DNA from: JACKAN01 sp964502735
GTDB lineage: Bacteria > Bdellovibrionota > Bdellovibrionia > Bdellovibrionales > UBA1609
Length of the DNA stretch: 64,000 bases
Direction: 5' to 3'
NCBI GenBank assembly: GCA_964502735.1
Contig: CAZCYD010000009.1
Span: 1-64,000, forward strand
In this document: piece by piece, positions 54,474 to 63,752 of the stretch
How positions within the stretch are numbered: the first letter of the stretch is position 1
Layout: every line of letters starts with the position of its first letter
Made by a program: the position numbers and the translations under genes
The notes under the pieces: model-generated
Database searches by the model: none
Told to the model about the DNA's origin: nothing
Seen by the model: the letters and a program-made list of their open reading frames with translations, nothing else

Positions 54474-55262
54474 ATGAATATCTTAGATCTTCAAAAAATG
54501 AAAAATAACGGACAGAAAATATCTATGATCACTTGCTACGACTATTGGAGTGCCAAAATTATTGACCAGTCTGATATCCACATCCTACTTGTGGGTGACA
54601 GTGCTGCCAATGTTATTCATGGCCACAACTCAACAATTCCCATTGATACACAAACAATGGCCATGCACGTATCTGCCGTTTCTAAAGGAAGTCCCCGCAA
54701 GTTTATCGTTGGTGACATGCCCTTTCTTAGTTACCGCAAGGGTCTGACTTACAATATGAAGCAGATTGAAAAAATTATGAAAGCCGGAGCCCATTCCGTA
54801 AAAATTGAAGGTGCCATAGGAAATTTAGATCTCATAAAACATTGCGTAAGCTCTGGCATTCCCGTAATGGGGCATTTAGGTTTAACACCCCAATCCATTC
54901 ATCAGCTTGGAGGGTTTAAAGTTCAAGGTCGAGAAGCGGAACAGGCCGAGATTATAATTAAAAATTCTCAACTTCTTGAAGATGCGGGCTGTTTTTCTCT
55001 AGTTTTGGAGTGCGTGCCTTCTGAATTGGCAAACACAATAAGCAAACGTCTCAAAATCCCCACAATAGGCATTGGAGCGGGACCTCATACTGACGGACAA
55101 GTTCTTGTCATGCACGATATGCTTGGACTGAATGAGGGGTTTAAGCCCAAATTTTTAAGGCAATTTTTGGATGGAAAGTCTCTTTTACTCCAAGCCTTCA
55201 ATGATTTTCACAATGCCGTCACTGAAAAAAGTTTTCCTACAGTTGAGGAAAGTTATGAATAA
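54474..55262 (+). CDS. panB: 3-methyl-2-oxobutanoate hydroxymethyltransferase
   Basis: 262-residue enzyme making ketopantoate from ketoisovalerate and methylenetetrahydrofolate. The metal and substrate segments LLVGDSAANVIHG, VGDMPFL, KIEGA, GHLGLTPQS and GIGAGPHTDGQVLV are all in order. An AAGGAG site is upstream. Stop overlaps the panC start by 8 bases. It is the committed step of the pantothenate operon. Confidence 0.96.
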   Translation: MNILDLQKMKNNGQKISMITCYDYWSAKIIDQSDIHILLVGDSAANVIHGHNSTIPIDTQTMAMHVSAVSKGSPRKFIVGDMPFLSYRKGLTYNMKQIEKIMKAGAHSVKIEGAIGNLDLIKHCVSSGIPVMGHLGLTPQSIHQLGGFKVQGREAEQAEIIIKNSQLLEDAGCFSLVLECVPSELANTISKRLKIPTIGIGAGPHTDGQVLVMHDMLGLNEGFKPKFLRQFLDGKSLLLQAFNDFHNAVTEKSFPTVEESYE

Positions 55263-56022
55263 ACTCTCGATTTTTACTTCAGTTCTAGATTGGCAAAATT
55301 TTAGACCTACCCTGGCTTCGTCTTTTTCTTTTGGTTTTGTTCCTACAATGGGAGCCTTGCATAAGGGGCACCTCTCGTTAGTTGAAAGAAGCTTACAAGA
55401 AAACGACAAAACATTAGTTAGCATTTTTGTTAACCCCACCCAATTTAATGACAAAAATGATTTTAAAAACTATCCCATCTTAATCGAGCAGGATATAGAA
55501 CAACTTAAAAGCATTGGCTGCGATTTTTTATTACAACCACAATTTGAGGATATATATCCAGATAACTTTAACTTTGAAGTTAGGGAAAAGAGCCTAAGTT
55601 CTAGTCTGTGTGGCAAATCTCGTCCTGGCCATTTTGAAGGTATGTTAACAGTTGTATTAAAGCTTTTAAATATTGCTCAAGCTAATCGAGCCTATTTTGG
55701 TGAAAAGGACTATCAACAGTACCTTTTAATTAAAAATATGGCTGAGGCTTTTTTTGTTCCAACACAAATAATCTCTCATCAAACTATAAGAGAACCTGAT
55801 GGCTTAGCCCTGAGCTCTCGCAATCTGAGATTAGGTTATGAAGCCCGCAAACTGGCTCCTTTCTTCTATAAAGTATTAAGCGAAGCTCCAAACTGCCAAT
55901 CTGCTATTGAAAATTTATTAAGTCGGGGTTTTGAGATCGATTATGTCGAGGAGAAATTTGGTCGTAGATTTGGAGCTGTAATTTTAAATGGAGTGAGGTT
56001 AATTGACAATGTCCAACTATGA
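55255..56022 (+). CDS. panC: Pantothenate synthetase
   Basis: 255-residue ATP-dependent ligase joining pantoate and beta-alanine. Signature motifs are VPTMGALHKGHLSLV with the HIGH-like KGH, FVNPTQFNDKNDF, RPGHFEGMLTVV, YFGEKDYQQ and LALSSRN. The ATG at 55255 has GAGGAAA just upstream and lies inside the panB stop region; the longer frame upstream is panB sequence. It is slightly shorter than the E. coli form. Confidence 0.96.
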   Translation: MNKLSIFTSVLDWQNFRPTLASSFSFGFVPTMGALHKGHLSLVERSLQENDKTLVSIFVNPTQFNDKNDFKNYPILIEQDIEQLKSIGCDFLLQPQFEDIYPDNFNFEVREKSLSSSLCGKSRPGHFEGMLTVVLKLLNIAQANRAYFGEKDYQQYLLIKNMAEAFFVPTQIISHQTIREPDGLALSSRNLRLGYEARKLAPFFYKVLSEAPNCQSAIENLLSRGFEIDYVEEKFGRRFGAVILNGVRLIDNVQL

Positions 56023-57229
56023 CTCAGACAACTCTAGATCAAATATTCTACTTAAGGTAAGTGCATCTGTTGCAGCTTACAAAGCTGTGTACCTGGCCTC
56101 TGAATTGGTTAAAAATGGCCACCAAGTTCAGGTGGTCGGAACTCCTCAATCTAAAAATTTTGTGGGCGCTTCAACATGGGAAGGAATTACTCAAAATCCT
56201 TATTTAGATGATATCTACTCCACTGGAGGTGCCCACCAACATATTCATCTTGATCGTTGGGCTGATCTTATTTTACTAGCTCCAGCAACTGCCAATACAC
56301 TTAACAAAATGTCCAGCGGTATTGGCGACAACTTGGTAACTAATCTTTTTTTAGCTCACGACTTTAATAAACCCTATATTGTTGTGCCCGCAATGAATGA
56401 AAAAATGCTTATACACCCTTCAACACAGTTTTCTGTGCAGAAATTAAAACAATGGGGTTTAATATTTGTAGAACCACAAGATGGCCCACTGGCCTGCGGA
56501 GAAAAGGGGCTCGGGCGCATGTCTGAGCCTGAATATGTATTAACAGTTGTTCAACATGAGCTTCATAAAAGAATCTCTTCCAAAGGTAAAAGGCTAAATG
56601 TTCTAGTTACTGGAGGAGGAACTCGAGAATCCATTGATGATGTGAGAGTGTTGACAAATACAAGCACTGGCAAAACTTCTGCACAGATCGCAGATTACTG
56701 CTACACCCAAGGTCATGATGTCACTCTGCTGACAGCCGAGAGTGCAACAAGACCCAAGTCCCCAATAAAGATAAAAACCTTTAACGACTACACCTCATTA
56801 GAGAAATCTCTGTTAAGCGAGATTCAAGAAGTAAAATATGATATTGTTTTTCATGCAGCAGCTGTTAGCGACTATAGTCTTAGAATTCCACACATGGGAA
56901 AGCTCAACTCTTCTCAAGACAAGTTAATTATAGAGCTAGAAAAAAATGAAAAGATTGTGGATAAGATTAAAAAGCAGAGTTCTAATCCCAACCTCAAGCT
57001 GGTTGCATTCAAGCTGACCTCCAGCTCCTGCCCTGAGGTTCAGCGTACTGCAATTACAAATCTTTTTGCTCACAGCTCTACAGACTGGATTGTACATAAT
57101 GATTACAAAGAGATAAATATTGGCAAACCTTGTTATACCCTGTACAAAAACCAAGTCCAAAACAGTTTGGGGGCTTTTTCTAAACCAAAGGACTTTGCTA
57201 AAGCCATTTTAGATGAGGTGAATTTATGA
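56009..57229 (+). CDS. coaBC: Phosphopantothenoylcysteine synthetase/decarboxylase
   Basis: 406-residue bifunctional CoA enzyme. The FMN-dependent decarboxylase half has the catalytic histidine in HQHIHLDRWADL, APATANTLNK, the PAMNEKML motif and the cysteine in GPLACGEKGLGRM. The synthetase half begins at LNVLVTGGGTRESID with the TNTSTGK loop and later KLVAFKLT. ATG 56009 overlaps the panC end by 14 bases. Stop overlaps coaX (ATGA). Confidence 0.95.
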   Translation: MSNYDSDNSRSNILLKVSASVAAYKAVYLASELVKNGHQVQVVGTPQSKNFVGASTWEGITQNPYLDDIYSTGGAHQHIHLDRWADLILLAPATANTLNKMSSGIGDNLVTNLFLAHDFNKPYIVVPAMNEKMLIHPSTQFSVQKLKQWGLIFVEPQDGPLACGEKGLGRMSEPEYVLTVVQHELHKRISSKGKRLNVLVTGGGTRESIDDVRVLTNTSTGKTSAQIADYCYTQGHDVTLLTAESATRPKSPIKIKTFNDYTSLEKSLLSEIQEVKYDIVFHAAAVSDYSLRIPHMGKLNSSQDKLIIELEKNEKIVDKIKKQSSNPNLKLVAFKLTSSSCPEVQRTAITNLFAHSSTDWIVHNDYKEINIGKPCYTLYKNQVQNSLGAFSKPKDFAKAILDEVNL

Positions 57230-58020
57230 TTCTATGTTTAGATGTTGGGAACAGCCAAATACATGGTGGCCTATTTAACGGCGAAAACTTAGAGTTACAA
57301 TTTCGAAGAACCACGCGCCATGGAGCAACCTCTGATGAGTTTGGCATTTTTTTGAGATCAGTTCTTCGAGAAAACGATCTTGACCCAACAAAGATTTCAA
57401 AAATTGCCATTTGCACAGTTGTTCCGGAAGTCCTTCATTCGTTAAAAAATGCTTGCCTGAAGTATTTTAACATAAATCCATTTATACTTCAGGCTGGTGT
57501 AAAAACTGGATTAAAAATCAAATACAAAAACCCCTTAGAAGTTGGTGCCGATAGGATTGCCAATGCCATTGCCGCCTCACACCTTTATCCAAATCAAAAT
57601 TTAGTTGTTATCGATTTTGGTACAGCAACAACATTTTGTGCTATAAACGAGAAAAGAGAGTATTTAGGTGGAGTGATTCTACCTGGACTCAAAATTTCTA
57701 TGTCGGCCTTAGAATCCAACACGTCGAAATTGCCCGCCGTAGAAATCGTTGTTCCCAACAACCTCGTTGGAAAATCAACCGTTGAAAGTATTCAGTCTGG
57801 ATTATTTTATGGTGGCCTCGGGGCCGTAAAAGAAATTAAACAGCTTATAATCCAGGAAGCCTTTCATGGAAAAAAGCCTGTCGTATTAGCCACCGGCGGA
57901 TTTGCAAGTTTATTTTTTGAGGCTCTTGAAAAAAGAATTATTGAAAAGGACCTTTTTGATGCTGAAATTCCTGATCTGGTACTAAAAGGACTTTTCCTAT
58001 CACTAAAGATGAACACTTAA
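57226..58020 (+). CDS. coaX: Type III pantothenate kinase
   Basis: 264-residue ASKHA-fold kinase phosphorylating pantothenate, the first step to CoA; this type is not inhibited by CoA. LCLDVGNSQIHGG gives the phosphate-1 motif, EVGADRIANAIAA the catalytic aspartate region, and VIDFGTATTF the phosphate-2 motif. It overlaps coaBC by 4 bases and precedes panD by 15, so the whole pathway is translated from one tight message. Confidence 0.95.
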   Translation: MILCLDVGNSQIHGGLFNGENLELQFRRTTRHGATSDEFGIFLRSVLRENDLDPTKISKIAICTVVPEVLHSLKNACLKYFNINPFILQAGVKTGLKIKYKNPLEVGADRIANAIAASHLYPNQNLVVIDFGTATTFCAINEKREYLGGVILPGLKISMSALESNTSKLPAVEIVVPNNLVGKSTVESIQSGLFYGGLGAVKEIKQLIIQEAFHGKKPVVLATGGFASLFFEALEKRIIEKDLFDAEIPDLVLKGLFLSLKMNT

Positions 58021-58035
58021 TGGAGGGTATGGAAG

Positions 58036-58377
58036 ATGAGAATTACTCTTTTAAAATCTAAAATCCACAGAGCTACTGTTACAGATGCGGATTTGAACTA
58101 CGAAGGATCAGTGTCTATTGATCCTCGCCTTTGTGACCTGGCTCACCTTAGACTTTTCGAAAAAGTTGAAATTTATAACTGTAACACTGGAGCCAGATTT
58201 GCGACCTATGTCATTCATGGTAAACCGGGTGAAGTTTGCTTAAACGGGGCCGCCGCCAGACTTGTGCATAAAGGTGATAAAGTTATCATATGTAGTTTTG
58301 CTGAGTTCGAACCCAATGAAGCGGACAACTATGAACCCCAATTGGTATTTGTAGATGATTCTAATTGCCCCAAGTGA
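58036..58377 (+). CDS. panD: Aspartate 1-decarboxylase proenzyme
   Basis: 113 residues, the normal zymogen size. It makes beta-alanine for PanC. The self-cleavage site is YEGS with Gly24-Ser25, where the serine becomes the pyruvoyl cofactor; H11, R54-region residues and NGAAARL are conserved. GGAGGG precedes the start. Last gene of the pantothenate/CoA operon, facing the convergent unknown gene; no hairpin terminator is visible in the 108 bases after it. Confidence 0.95.
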   Translation: MRITLLKSKIHRATVTDADLNYEGSVSIDPRLCDLAHLRLFEKVEIYNCNTGARFATYVIHGKPGEVCLNGAAARLVHKGDKVIICSFAEFEPNEADNYEPQLVFVDDSNCPK

Positions 58378-58485
58378 ATCACTAAGAAACTTAAAAATAC
58401 TTATGACTATAAAACCCCTTACCCATATTTATATTCTCCTGTGATAGTCTCAGTTTAGCACCCTCCAAAACTACCAGATGAAAGC

Positions 58486-59922
58486 TTAGCGAGTGCTCTG
58501 TGGCAAGTTGAGACGATAGCTTAAAACCCCTTCAATATTTGCCAATGGCAATAGAACAGATCTGTTTAAAATCTCTTTGCTTCCTTGCCATCCAAGGGGC
58601 TCACCCAAGTCTTCAAGACCCTCTAAGTTTAAAGTTGAAATATTAGCTAAAATAAGAGAGTCTCTATGTAATTTCGCATACTGTATTTCATCTCCATAAT
58701 GAAAATAACTCTCTACACCCTGTTTAAGTAATTTTTTAAAATCGGGATCTTCTCGAGTCAGGTAAATAAATTTTGAACGCTGAAAAGCGGGTTGACGAAG
58801 ATTCAATTCTGACCCCACCGCCAAAGCATTTATAAAAAACAACTCACCCATTTTCATATTTGTTAGCCTCGAATAAGAATTATAAATAATCCCTTCTTTA
58901 TTTATCCAAAGGCTATTTTTAAAAGATTTAGAACTGTCTCTGTACAATGAATGCACTGGTAAGGTTAAAGTTCCTGTGTTGACTACAAGCAAATCATTCT
59001 CTGAAAAGAGTAAACGTTCATTAAGTACCTGGGCCAAGGCTTGTTGACGTATATTCTGTTTAGGATGAAGAATTTTAACTAAATCTGCAACCACATTGGA
59101 TAAGTGTAACACTAGGTCTGAATAACTCTTATCACTTTTATATATAGAGTCCAAATCTCCAAACTCAGAGTTCTCAACGAAATTGAAGTGATTGATAAGC
59201 TTTTCCCTTTCAACAACACTAAAAGCCAATATAAAGTAATCCCTTAAAATTTGAGCAATTAAATATTCCATTGCTGGCAAGAAGATAACCGGATCACCAG
59301 ACTCCAAATTTTCTGGCGATTTAAATATTTCCTGACAAAAGGTCTTTAGCTTTAAATCAAATAAGACTTCTTTACAGTATTCTCGCTCATTCATTAGCAC
59401 TTCAACTAAATGCATAGGAGTGAAATACTCATTCTTTGCCCAACTGTAGACAGATTCTCTATTTTTTCTCAATAAAAACTTAAATTTTGTAAGAACTCTT
59501 TTATAAAAAGACTGTGCACTTGAGTGGCCACCTAAGCTTTCAAGAAAAATCCAATCATTTAATGGCCTTAACTTATCAAAATCGAAATACTGGGAGCCCA
59601 CCCAATAGTAGTCAGCTACGGATTCAACTTTATTAGGACTATCTAAATCAATTGTCAAAATTATCGGTGATTCGAACTCCTCTATAGTCTGAACATTCAA
59701 AAGTAAACTCAACTCCGAATCGGACCAATGCCGAAATGTGAAATTGGAAAAAAATGAGCAATTGGGAACTTTCTTGAGCTCTCCAAAGTTAAAAATATAA
59801 AGCTGGTGAATTGAGGAGTTCCCATTGCAAACACGGTCGCCAAAAGTGCGATTGAGCACTAAAGCTAAGCACAAAACAAGAAAAATTGAAGTTAAAAGTG
59901 CAATGACTCTAAGTCTTTCCAA
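58486..59922 (-). CDS. Unknown membrane-anchored protein, 478 aa
   Basis: I recognise no family. An N-terminal membrane segment (VIALLTSIFLVLCLALVL) is followed by a large, probably periplasmic part with alternating helices and strands. Features: SPIILTIDLDS, several cysteines at about 33, 55, 183 and 196, and a late VNTGTLTLPVHSL. The only start in frame near the anchor is TTG 59922, without a clear ribosome site, so the true start is uncertain. It is monocistronic between panD and the metal efflux operon. Confidence 0.62.
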   Translation of the reverse strand: MERLRVIALLTSIFLVLCLALVLNRTFGDRVCNGNSSIHQLYIFNFGELKKVPNCSFFSNFTFRHWSDSELSLLLNVQTIEEFESPIILTIDLDSPNKVESVADYYWVGSQYFDFDKLRPLNDWIFLESLGGHSSAQSFYKRVLTKFKFLLRKNRESVYSWAKNEYFTPMHLVEVLMNEREYCKEVLFDLKLKTFCQEIFKSPENLESGDPVIFLPAMEYLIAQILRDYFILAFSVVEREKLINHFNFVENSEFGDLDSIYKSDKSYSDLVLHLSNVVADLVKILHPKQNIRQQALAQVLNERLLFSENDLLVVNTGTLTLPVHSLYRDSSKSFKNSLWINKEGIIYNSYSRLTNMKMGELFFINALAVGSELNLRQPAFQRSKFIYLTREDPDFKKLLKQGVESYFHYGDEIQYAKLHRDSLILANISTLNLEGLEDLGEPLGWQGSKEILNRSVLLPLANIEGVLSYRLNLPQSTR

Positions 59923-59979
59923 TTCTACAGCCCACCAGTTTTAGAGGAAATTGTCATAGTAGGAATTACATATATGACT

Positions 59980-60032
59980 AAATTAGCTCCACTTAGCTAC
60001 TCTAAGGGGGCTACTCTAAGGGAAGCTAATTT
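59980..60032. repeat. Small inverted repeat enclosing a direct repeat
   Basis: AAATTAGCT (59980-59988) and AGCTAATTT (60024-60032) are inverted copies. Between them GCTACTCTAAGGG occurs twice, at 59996-60008 and 60010-60022. It lies in the gap between the unknown membrane protein and the cupredoxin gene. Function unknown. Confidence 0.7.
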
Positions 60033-60153
60033 GATTTCCACGTATATTTTTATTCTACTTTGCAATATACTTCTATCCGGTATGGGACTAATGCCAAATT
60101 GGTGCCAAATTAATATCAAATTGGTGCAAGTAACGAATCCCTGTGATGACTTC

Positions 60154-60483
60154 TTAATTTACAACTATGGTGCCACCAATCATTTGGTTCATTGCACACC
60201 CAAAAACTAGCTCTCCTTGTTTTTTGGGAGTGAATTCGACCGTAACTTTTTTGTTTATAGGCAGGTCTTTTTTAATTCCTTCGTCTGGAACCGTTATTTG
60301 CTTTGCACATGTCGCTTTAACTTTTCTCGTAATATTTAATGTCACTTTTTCACCAGCTTTAACCTCAAACTTAGATGGCTCGAAACCTTTCTTGGTGACT
60401 AAAATATCTACACTCTGGTCAGCCATACTGTTAATTCCACTTAGTAGTATGGCACTGATAAATGCTAGTTTTATTGCTTTCAT
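60154..60483 (-). CDS. Small periplasmic cupredoxin-domain protein
   Basis: 109 residues: signal peptide to about residue 21, then a cupredoxin fold with the family strand KKGFEPSKFEVKAGEKVTLNITR. Likely copper ligands are C59 and the C-terminal cluster C96, M98 and M101 in FGCAMNQMIGG. Last gene of the efflux operon, 15 bases after cusA, with AGGAGT before the ATG. A copper chaperone or binding role beside the RND pump is a reasonable inference and hints that the pump exports copper or silver. Confidence 0.87.
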   Translation of the reverse strand: MKAIKLAFISAILLSGINSMADQSVDILVTKKGFEPSKFEVKAGEKVTLNITRKVKATCAKQITVPDEGIKKDLPINKKVTVEFTPKKQGELVFGCAMNQMIGGTIVVN

Positions 60484-60498
60484 AAAATATACTCCTTG

Positions 60499-63400
60499 TT
60501 AATTGACTTTGTTAAATTGTCGCTCTTTCCATATCGCATAAATAGCTGGATAAACTAATAGCTCTAATACGAATGAAGTAAAAATTCCCCCCACCATCGG
60601 CGCAGCCATTCTCTTCATGACGTCAGCCCCACTATTAGCCGTGCTCGCCCACATAATGGGTAACAAAGCTATAAAAGTTGTTAAAACAGTCATAAGTTTA
60701 GGGCGAATTCTTTTAACAGCACCAATATGGATGGCTTCTTTTAGATCATGAAAAGACTGCATCTGTCCTGATCGCTTCTTCTTTTCATATGCCAAATCAA
60801 GATAAAGTAACATATAAATAGCGGTTTCAGCATCAACACCTAATAGCGCTATCAACCCCACCCAAACCGCTATGCTCATATTATAATCTAACATATAAAG
60901 TAACCAAACCGCACCAATTGCTGAAAATGGAATTGACAATAAGACAATGGCAGACTTTACAGATGAACCCGTATTCAAGTAAATCAAAAAAATAATAATT
61001 AAAAAAGTTAGTGGTAACACAACTTTTAATTTTTCTTTTACTCGGTCCATACTCTCGTACTGTCCACTCCATATTAGAGAGTAGCCAGGTGCTAGACTTA
61101 CGCTCTCTAATACAGCTTTTTTAGCCCTGCTAACATAGGATCCTAAATCTGATGTATCGACATCTACATAAACATATCCAGTTAACAAACCATTTTCATT
61201 GCGGATCATACCGGGACCGTTTTGCACCTCAATACTAGCGACTTCAGCTAATGGAATTTGATACCCTTTGGGCGAATCAAGAAGTATCCTTTGCAGATCT
61301 TCTTTGTTTTGTCTAAACGCACGGGCGTAACGAACATTCACAGAATATCTCTCTCTCCCGTTGACCGTTGTGGTGATATTTTTTCCACCTAGTGCTGTGG
61401 CGAGAGTCTCTTGAGCTTCACGGACAGATAATCCATGACGAGCAAGTGCTTCTCGATTAAAATTAAAATCAAAGAAAAAACCTCCAACAACACGTTCAGA
61501 AAAAACACTTCTCGTACCTTTAACGCTTTTGAGTTCACTTTCGATTTTGGCTCCAATTTTTTCAATTTCATATAAGTCTGATCCTGAGATCTTGATTCCT
61601 ATGGGGGTTCGAATTCCTGTACTGAGCATGTCGATACGCCCTTTAATGGGAAGGGTCCAAGCATTAGTAAGCCCAGGAAAATTCATATGTTTGTTCATTT
61701 CTTCTATCAACTCTTCCCAACTCATATAGCTAGGAGTAATTAACCGAAAAGGCCACTGCATAAAATCCGGCAAAAACGAATACCACCTGTCCTTCTGACG
61801 CCACTGCCTTTGATCTTTCAACACTATAACAGTTTCCATCATCGAAAGTGGTGCCGGGTCCGTTGCCGTGTCGGCCTTTCCCGCTTTACCGTGAACACTC
61901 ACAACCTCTGGAAAACTCTTCAAAATCTGATCTTGTTTCTGAAGTATGTTTTCGGCCTCTGTTACAGAAATTCCGGGCATGGTTGTGGGCATATACAAAA
62001 TAACACCTTCATTGAGGGGAGGCATAAATTCTGATCCGAGTTTGAAATAAATTGGAACCGTTACGACAACCATAAACAAAGCCATGGAAATAACTTTTAA
62101 ACGATTATCTACAACCCAATCTACAATCGGACCATAGACTTTAAACAGCCATTTGCTTATTGGATGTTTCTCTTCTGAACGAACGGGAGTTGCAAAAAGA
62201 ATATTAATGCTTCGAGTGAACCATGTGGGTCCTTTTTTTATTTCTCTAGTTTTAGTTAATAAAATCAAAAGGGCTGGCACAAGAGTTATTGACAACACAG
62301 AAGCTGCAAGCATGGCCAGTGTTTTAGTATAGGCCAGAGGTTTAAAAAGACGTCCCTCCTGCTCCTCCAAGGCAAATATTGGCAAAAAAGATACGGCTAT
62401 TACAAGAAGAGAGTAAAAACTTGCGGGGCCGACTTCCTTTATTGCAGAAATGATAACTTGATCTATTGATTCTTTTTGACCTAAAGCCCTCCACTCCTCC
62501 ATTTTTTTATGACAATTCTCAACGACAACGATAGAAGCATCGACCATTGCGCCTATGGAAATGGCAATTCCACCTAATGACATAATATTAGCTGAGACAC
62601 CCATCAGATACATCAATATAAAAGATATTATGACTGCAGTTGGTAGAGCAATTATAGGAACCAAACTACTTGGCAAATGTAATAAGAAAATTAATATAAT
62701 AAATGCCACAACAAACATTTCTATAATAAGCTCATCTGTAAGAGTCTTAATAGATCGTTTAATTAAATCACTTCGATTGTAGGTTTCTACGATTTCTACA
62801 CCTGTGGGCAATGAGGGTTTTAAGTCTTCTATTTTTTTGACAACATTCTCAATTACGTTATTTGCATTTTCTCCAAACCTCATAATAACTATGCCGCCCA
62901 CAGCGTCACCCATACCATTTAAATCAGCAACACCTCTGCGCATTTCGGGACCACGAGTAACCCTAGCAACATTCTTAACATATATTGGCACACCCTCCTG
63001 ACTAACGGAGACAACTATATTTTCAATATCTTGCCGATTCTTTACATAACCTTTCGCACGAACCATATACTCAATACCAGAGAATTCAATCACTCTCGCT
63101 CCGGTCTCACTATTTCCACTACGCAAGGCCTGAACAACTTGGGTTAAAGGAATATTATAAGCTCGCAATGATTCTGGATTTACTTGGACTTGATATTGAT
63201 TTTCATAGCCTCCAAATGATGCCACCTCTGCAACACCCGGAACAGATTGTAACTGGTATCTCAAAAACCAATCTTGAAAGGATCTCAATTCTGCCAAGGT
63301 GTTTTTTCCAGATATATCTTTTAAAGCATACTGATATACCCACCCCACTCCTGTTGCGTCAGGACCCAGTTCTGTTTTTACTCCCTCTGGCAACTGAGAT

Positions 63401-63750
63401 GTAATTTTAGATAAGTACTCTAAAACACGAGAACGGGCCCAATAAATATCAGTGCCGTCCTCAAAGATGACATATACATAAGAAGCTCCAAATGTAGACA
63501 GTCCTCTTATATCCTTTATTTTTGGAACTCCTAACAAGCTGGCCACTATAGGATAAGTGACCTGATCTTCAATAAGGTCTGCACTTACATTCCAAGTTGA
63601 ATAAACAATAACTTGGGTATCCGATAGGTCTGGAATCGCATCAATAGGGATATTTTTTATACTTAAAACACCTGCTACTAGAGCAATCAAAGTTATAAAT
63701 ATAGTCAAATACTTTTGTTTTGCACAAAACTCTATGATTTTTAATATCAT
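60499..63750 (-). CDS. cusA: Heavy-metal efflux RND transporter (CusA/CzcA)
   Basis: 1083-residue inner-membrane pump of the HME-RND type, usual length. Family features: AIPDLSDTQVIVYSTW near the start, two large periplasmic loops, and GGIAISIGAMVDASIVVVENCHKKME in the fourth helix with the proton-relay acidic residue. KTLAMLAASVLSITLVPAL and the second-half repeat GLIALLGVDAETAIYML are also present. Methionine-rich spots (for example MPTTMPGISV) fit copper/silver. ATG 63750 has GGCGGA six bases upstream; a GTG at 63756 overlapping the adaptor stop is also possible. Confidence 0.95.
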   Translation of the reverse strand: MILKIIEFCAKQKYLTIFITLIALVAGVLSIKNIPIDAIPDLSDTQVIVYSTWNVSADLIEDQVTYPIVASLLGVPKIKDIRGLSTFGASYVYVIFEDGTDIYWARSRVLEYLSKITSQLPEGVKTELGPDATGVGWVYQYALKDISGKNTLAELRSFQDWFLRYQLQSVPGVAEVASFGGYENQYQVQVNPESLRAYNIPLTQVVQALRSGNSETGARVIEFSGIEYMVRAKGYVKNRQDIENIVVSVSQEGVPIYVKNVARVTRGPEMRRGVADLNGMGDAVGGIVIMRFGENANNVIENVVKKIEDLKPSLPTGVEIVETYNRSDLIKRSIKTLTDELIIEMFVVAFIILIFLLHLPSSLVPIIALPTAVIISFILMYLMGVSANIMSLGGIAISIGAMVDASIVVVENCHKKMEEWRALGQKESIDQVIISAIKEVGPASFYSLLVIAVSFLPIFALEEQEGRLFKPLAYTKTLAMLAASVLSITLVPALLILLTKTREIKKGPTWFTRSINILFATPVRSEEKHPISKWLFKVYGPIVDWVVDNRLKVISMALFMVVVTVPIYFKLGSEFMPPLNEGVILYMPTTMPGISVTEAENILQKQDQILKSFPEVVSVHGKAGKADTATDPAPLSMMETVIVLKDQRQWRQKDRWYSFLPDFMQWPFRLITPSYMSWEELIEEMNKHMNFPGLTNAWTLPIKGRIDMLSTGIRTPIGIKISGSDLYEIEKIGAKIESELKSVKGTRSVFSERVVGGFFFDFNFNREALARHGLSVREAQETLATALGGKNITTTVNGRERYSVNVRYARAFRQNKEDLQRILLDSPKGYQIPLAEVASIEVQNGPGMIRNENGLLTGYVYVDVDTSDLGSYVSRAKKAVLESVSLAPGYSLIWSGQYESMDRVKEKLKVVLPLTFLIIIFLIYLNTGSSVKSAIVLLSIPFSAIGAVWLLYMLDYNMSIAVWVGLIALLGVDAETAIYMLLYLDLAYEKKKRSGQMQSFHDLKEAIHIGAVKRIRPKLMTVLTTFIALLPIMWASTANSGADVMKRMAAPMVGGIFTSFVLELLVYPAIYAIWKERQFNKVN

Positions 63751-63752
63751 AC

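Noticed and set aside
59974..60210. 78-residue plus-strand frame before the cupredoxin gene
   Set aside because: It runs through small direct and inverted repeats and overlaps the cupredoxin gene antisense; no ribosome site or recognisable protein features.
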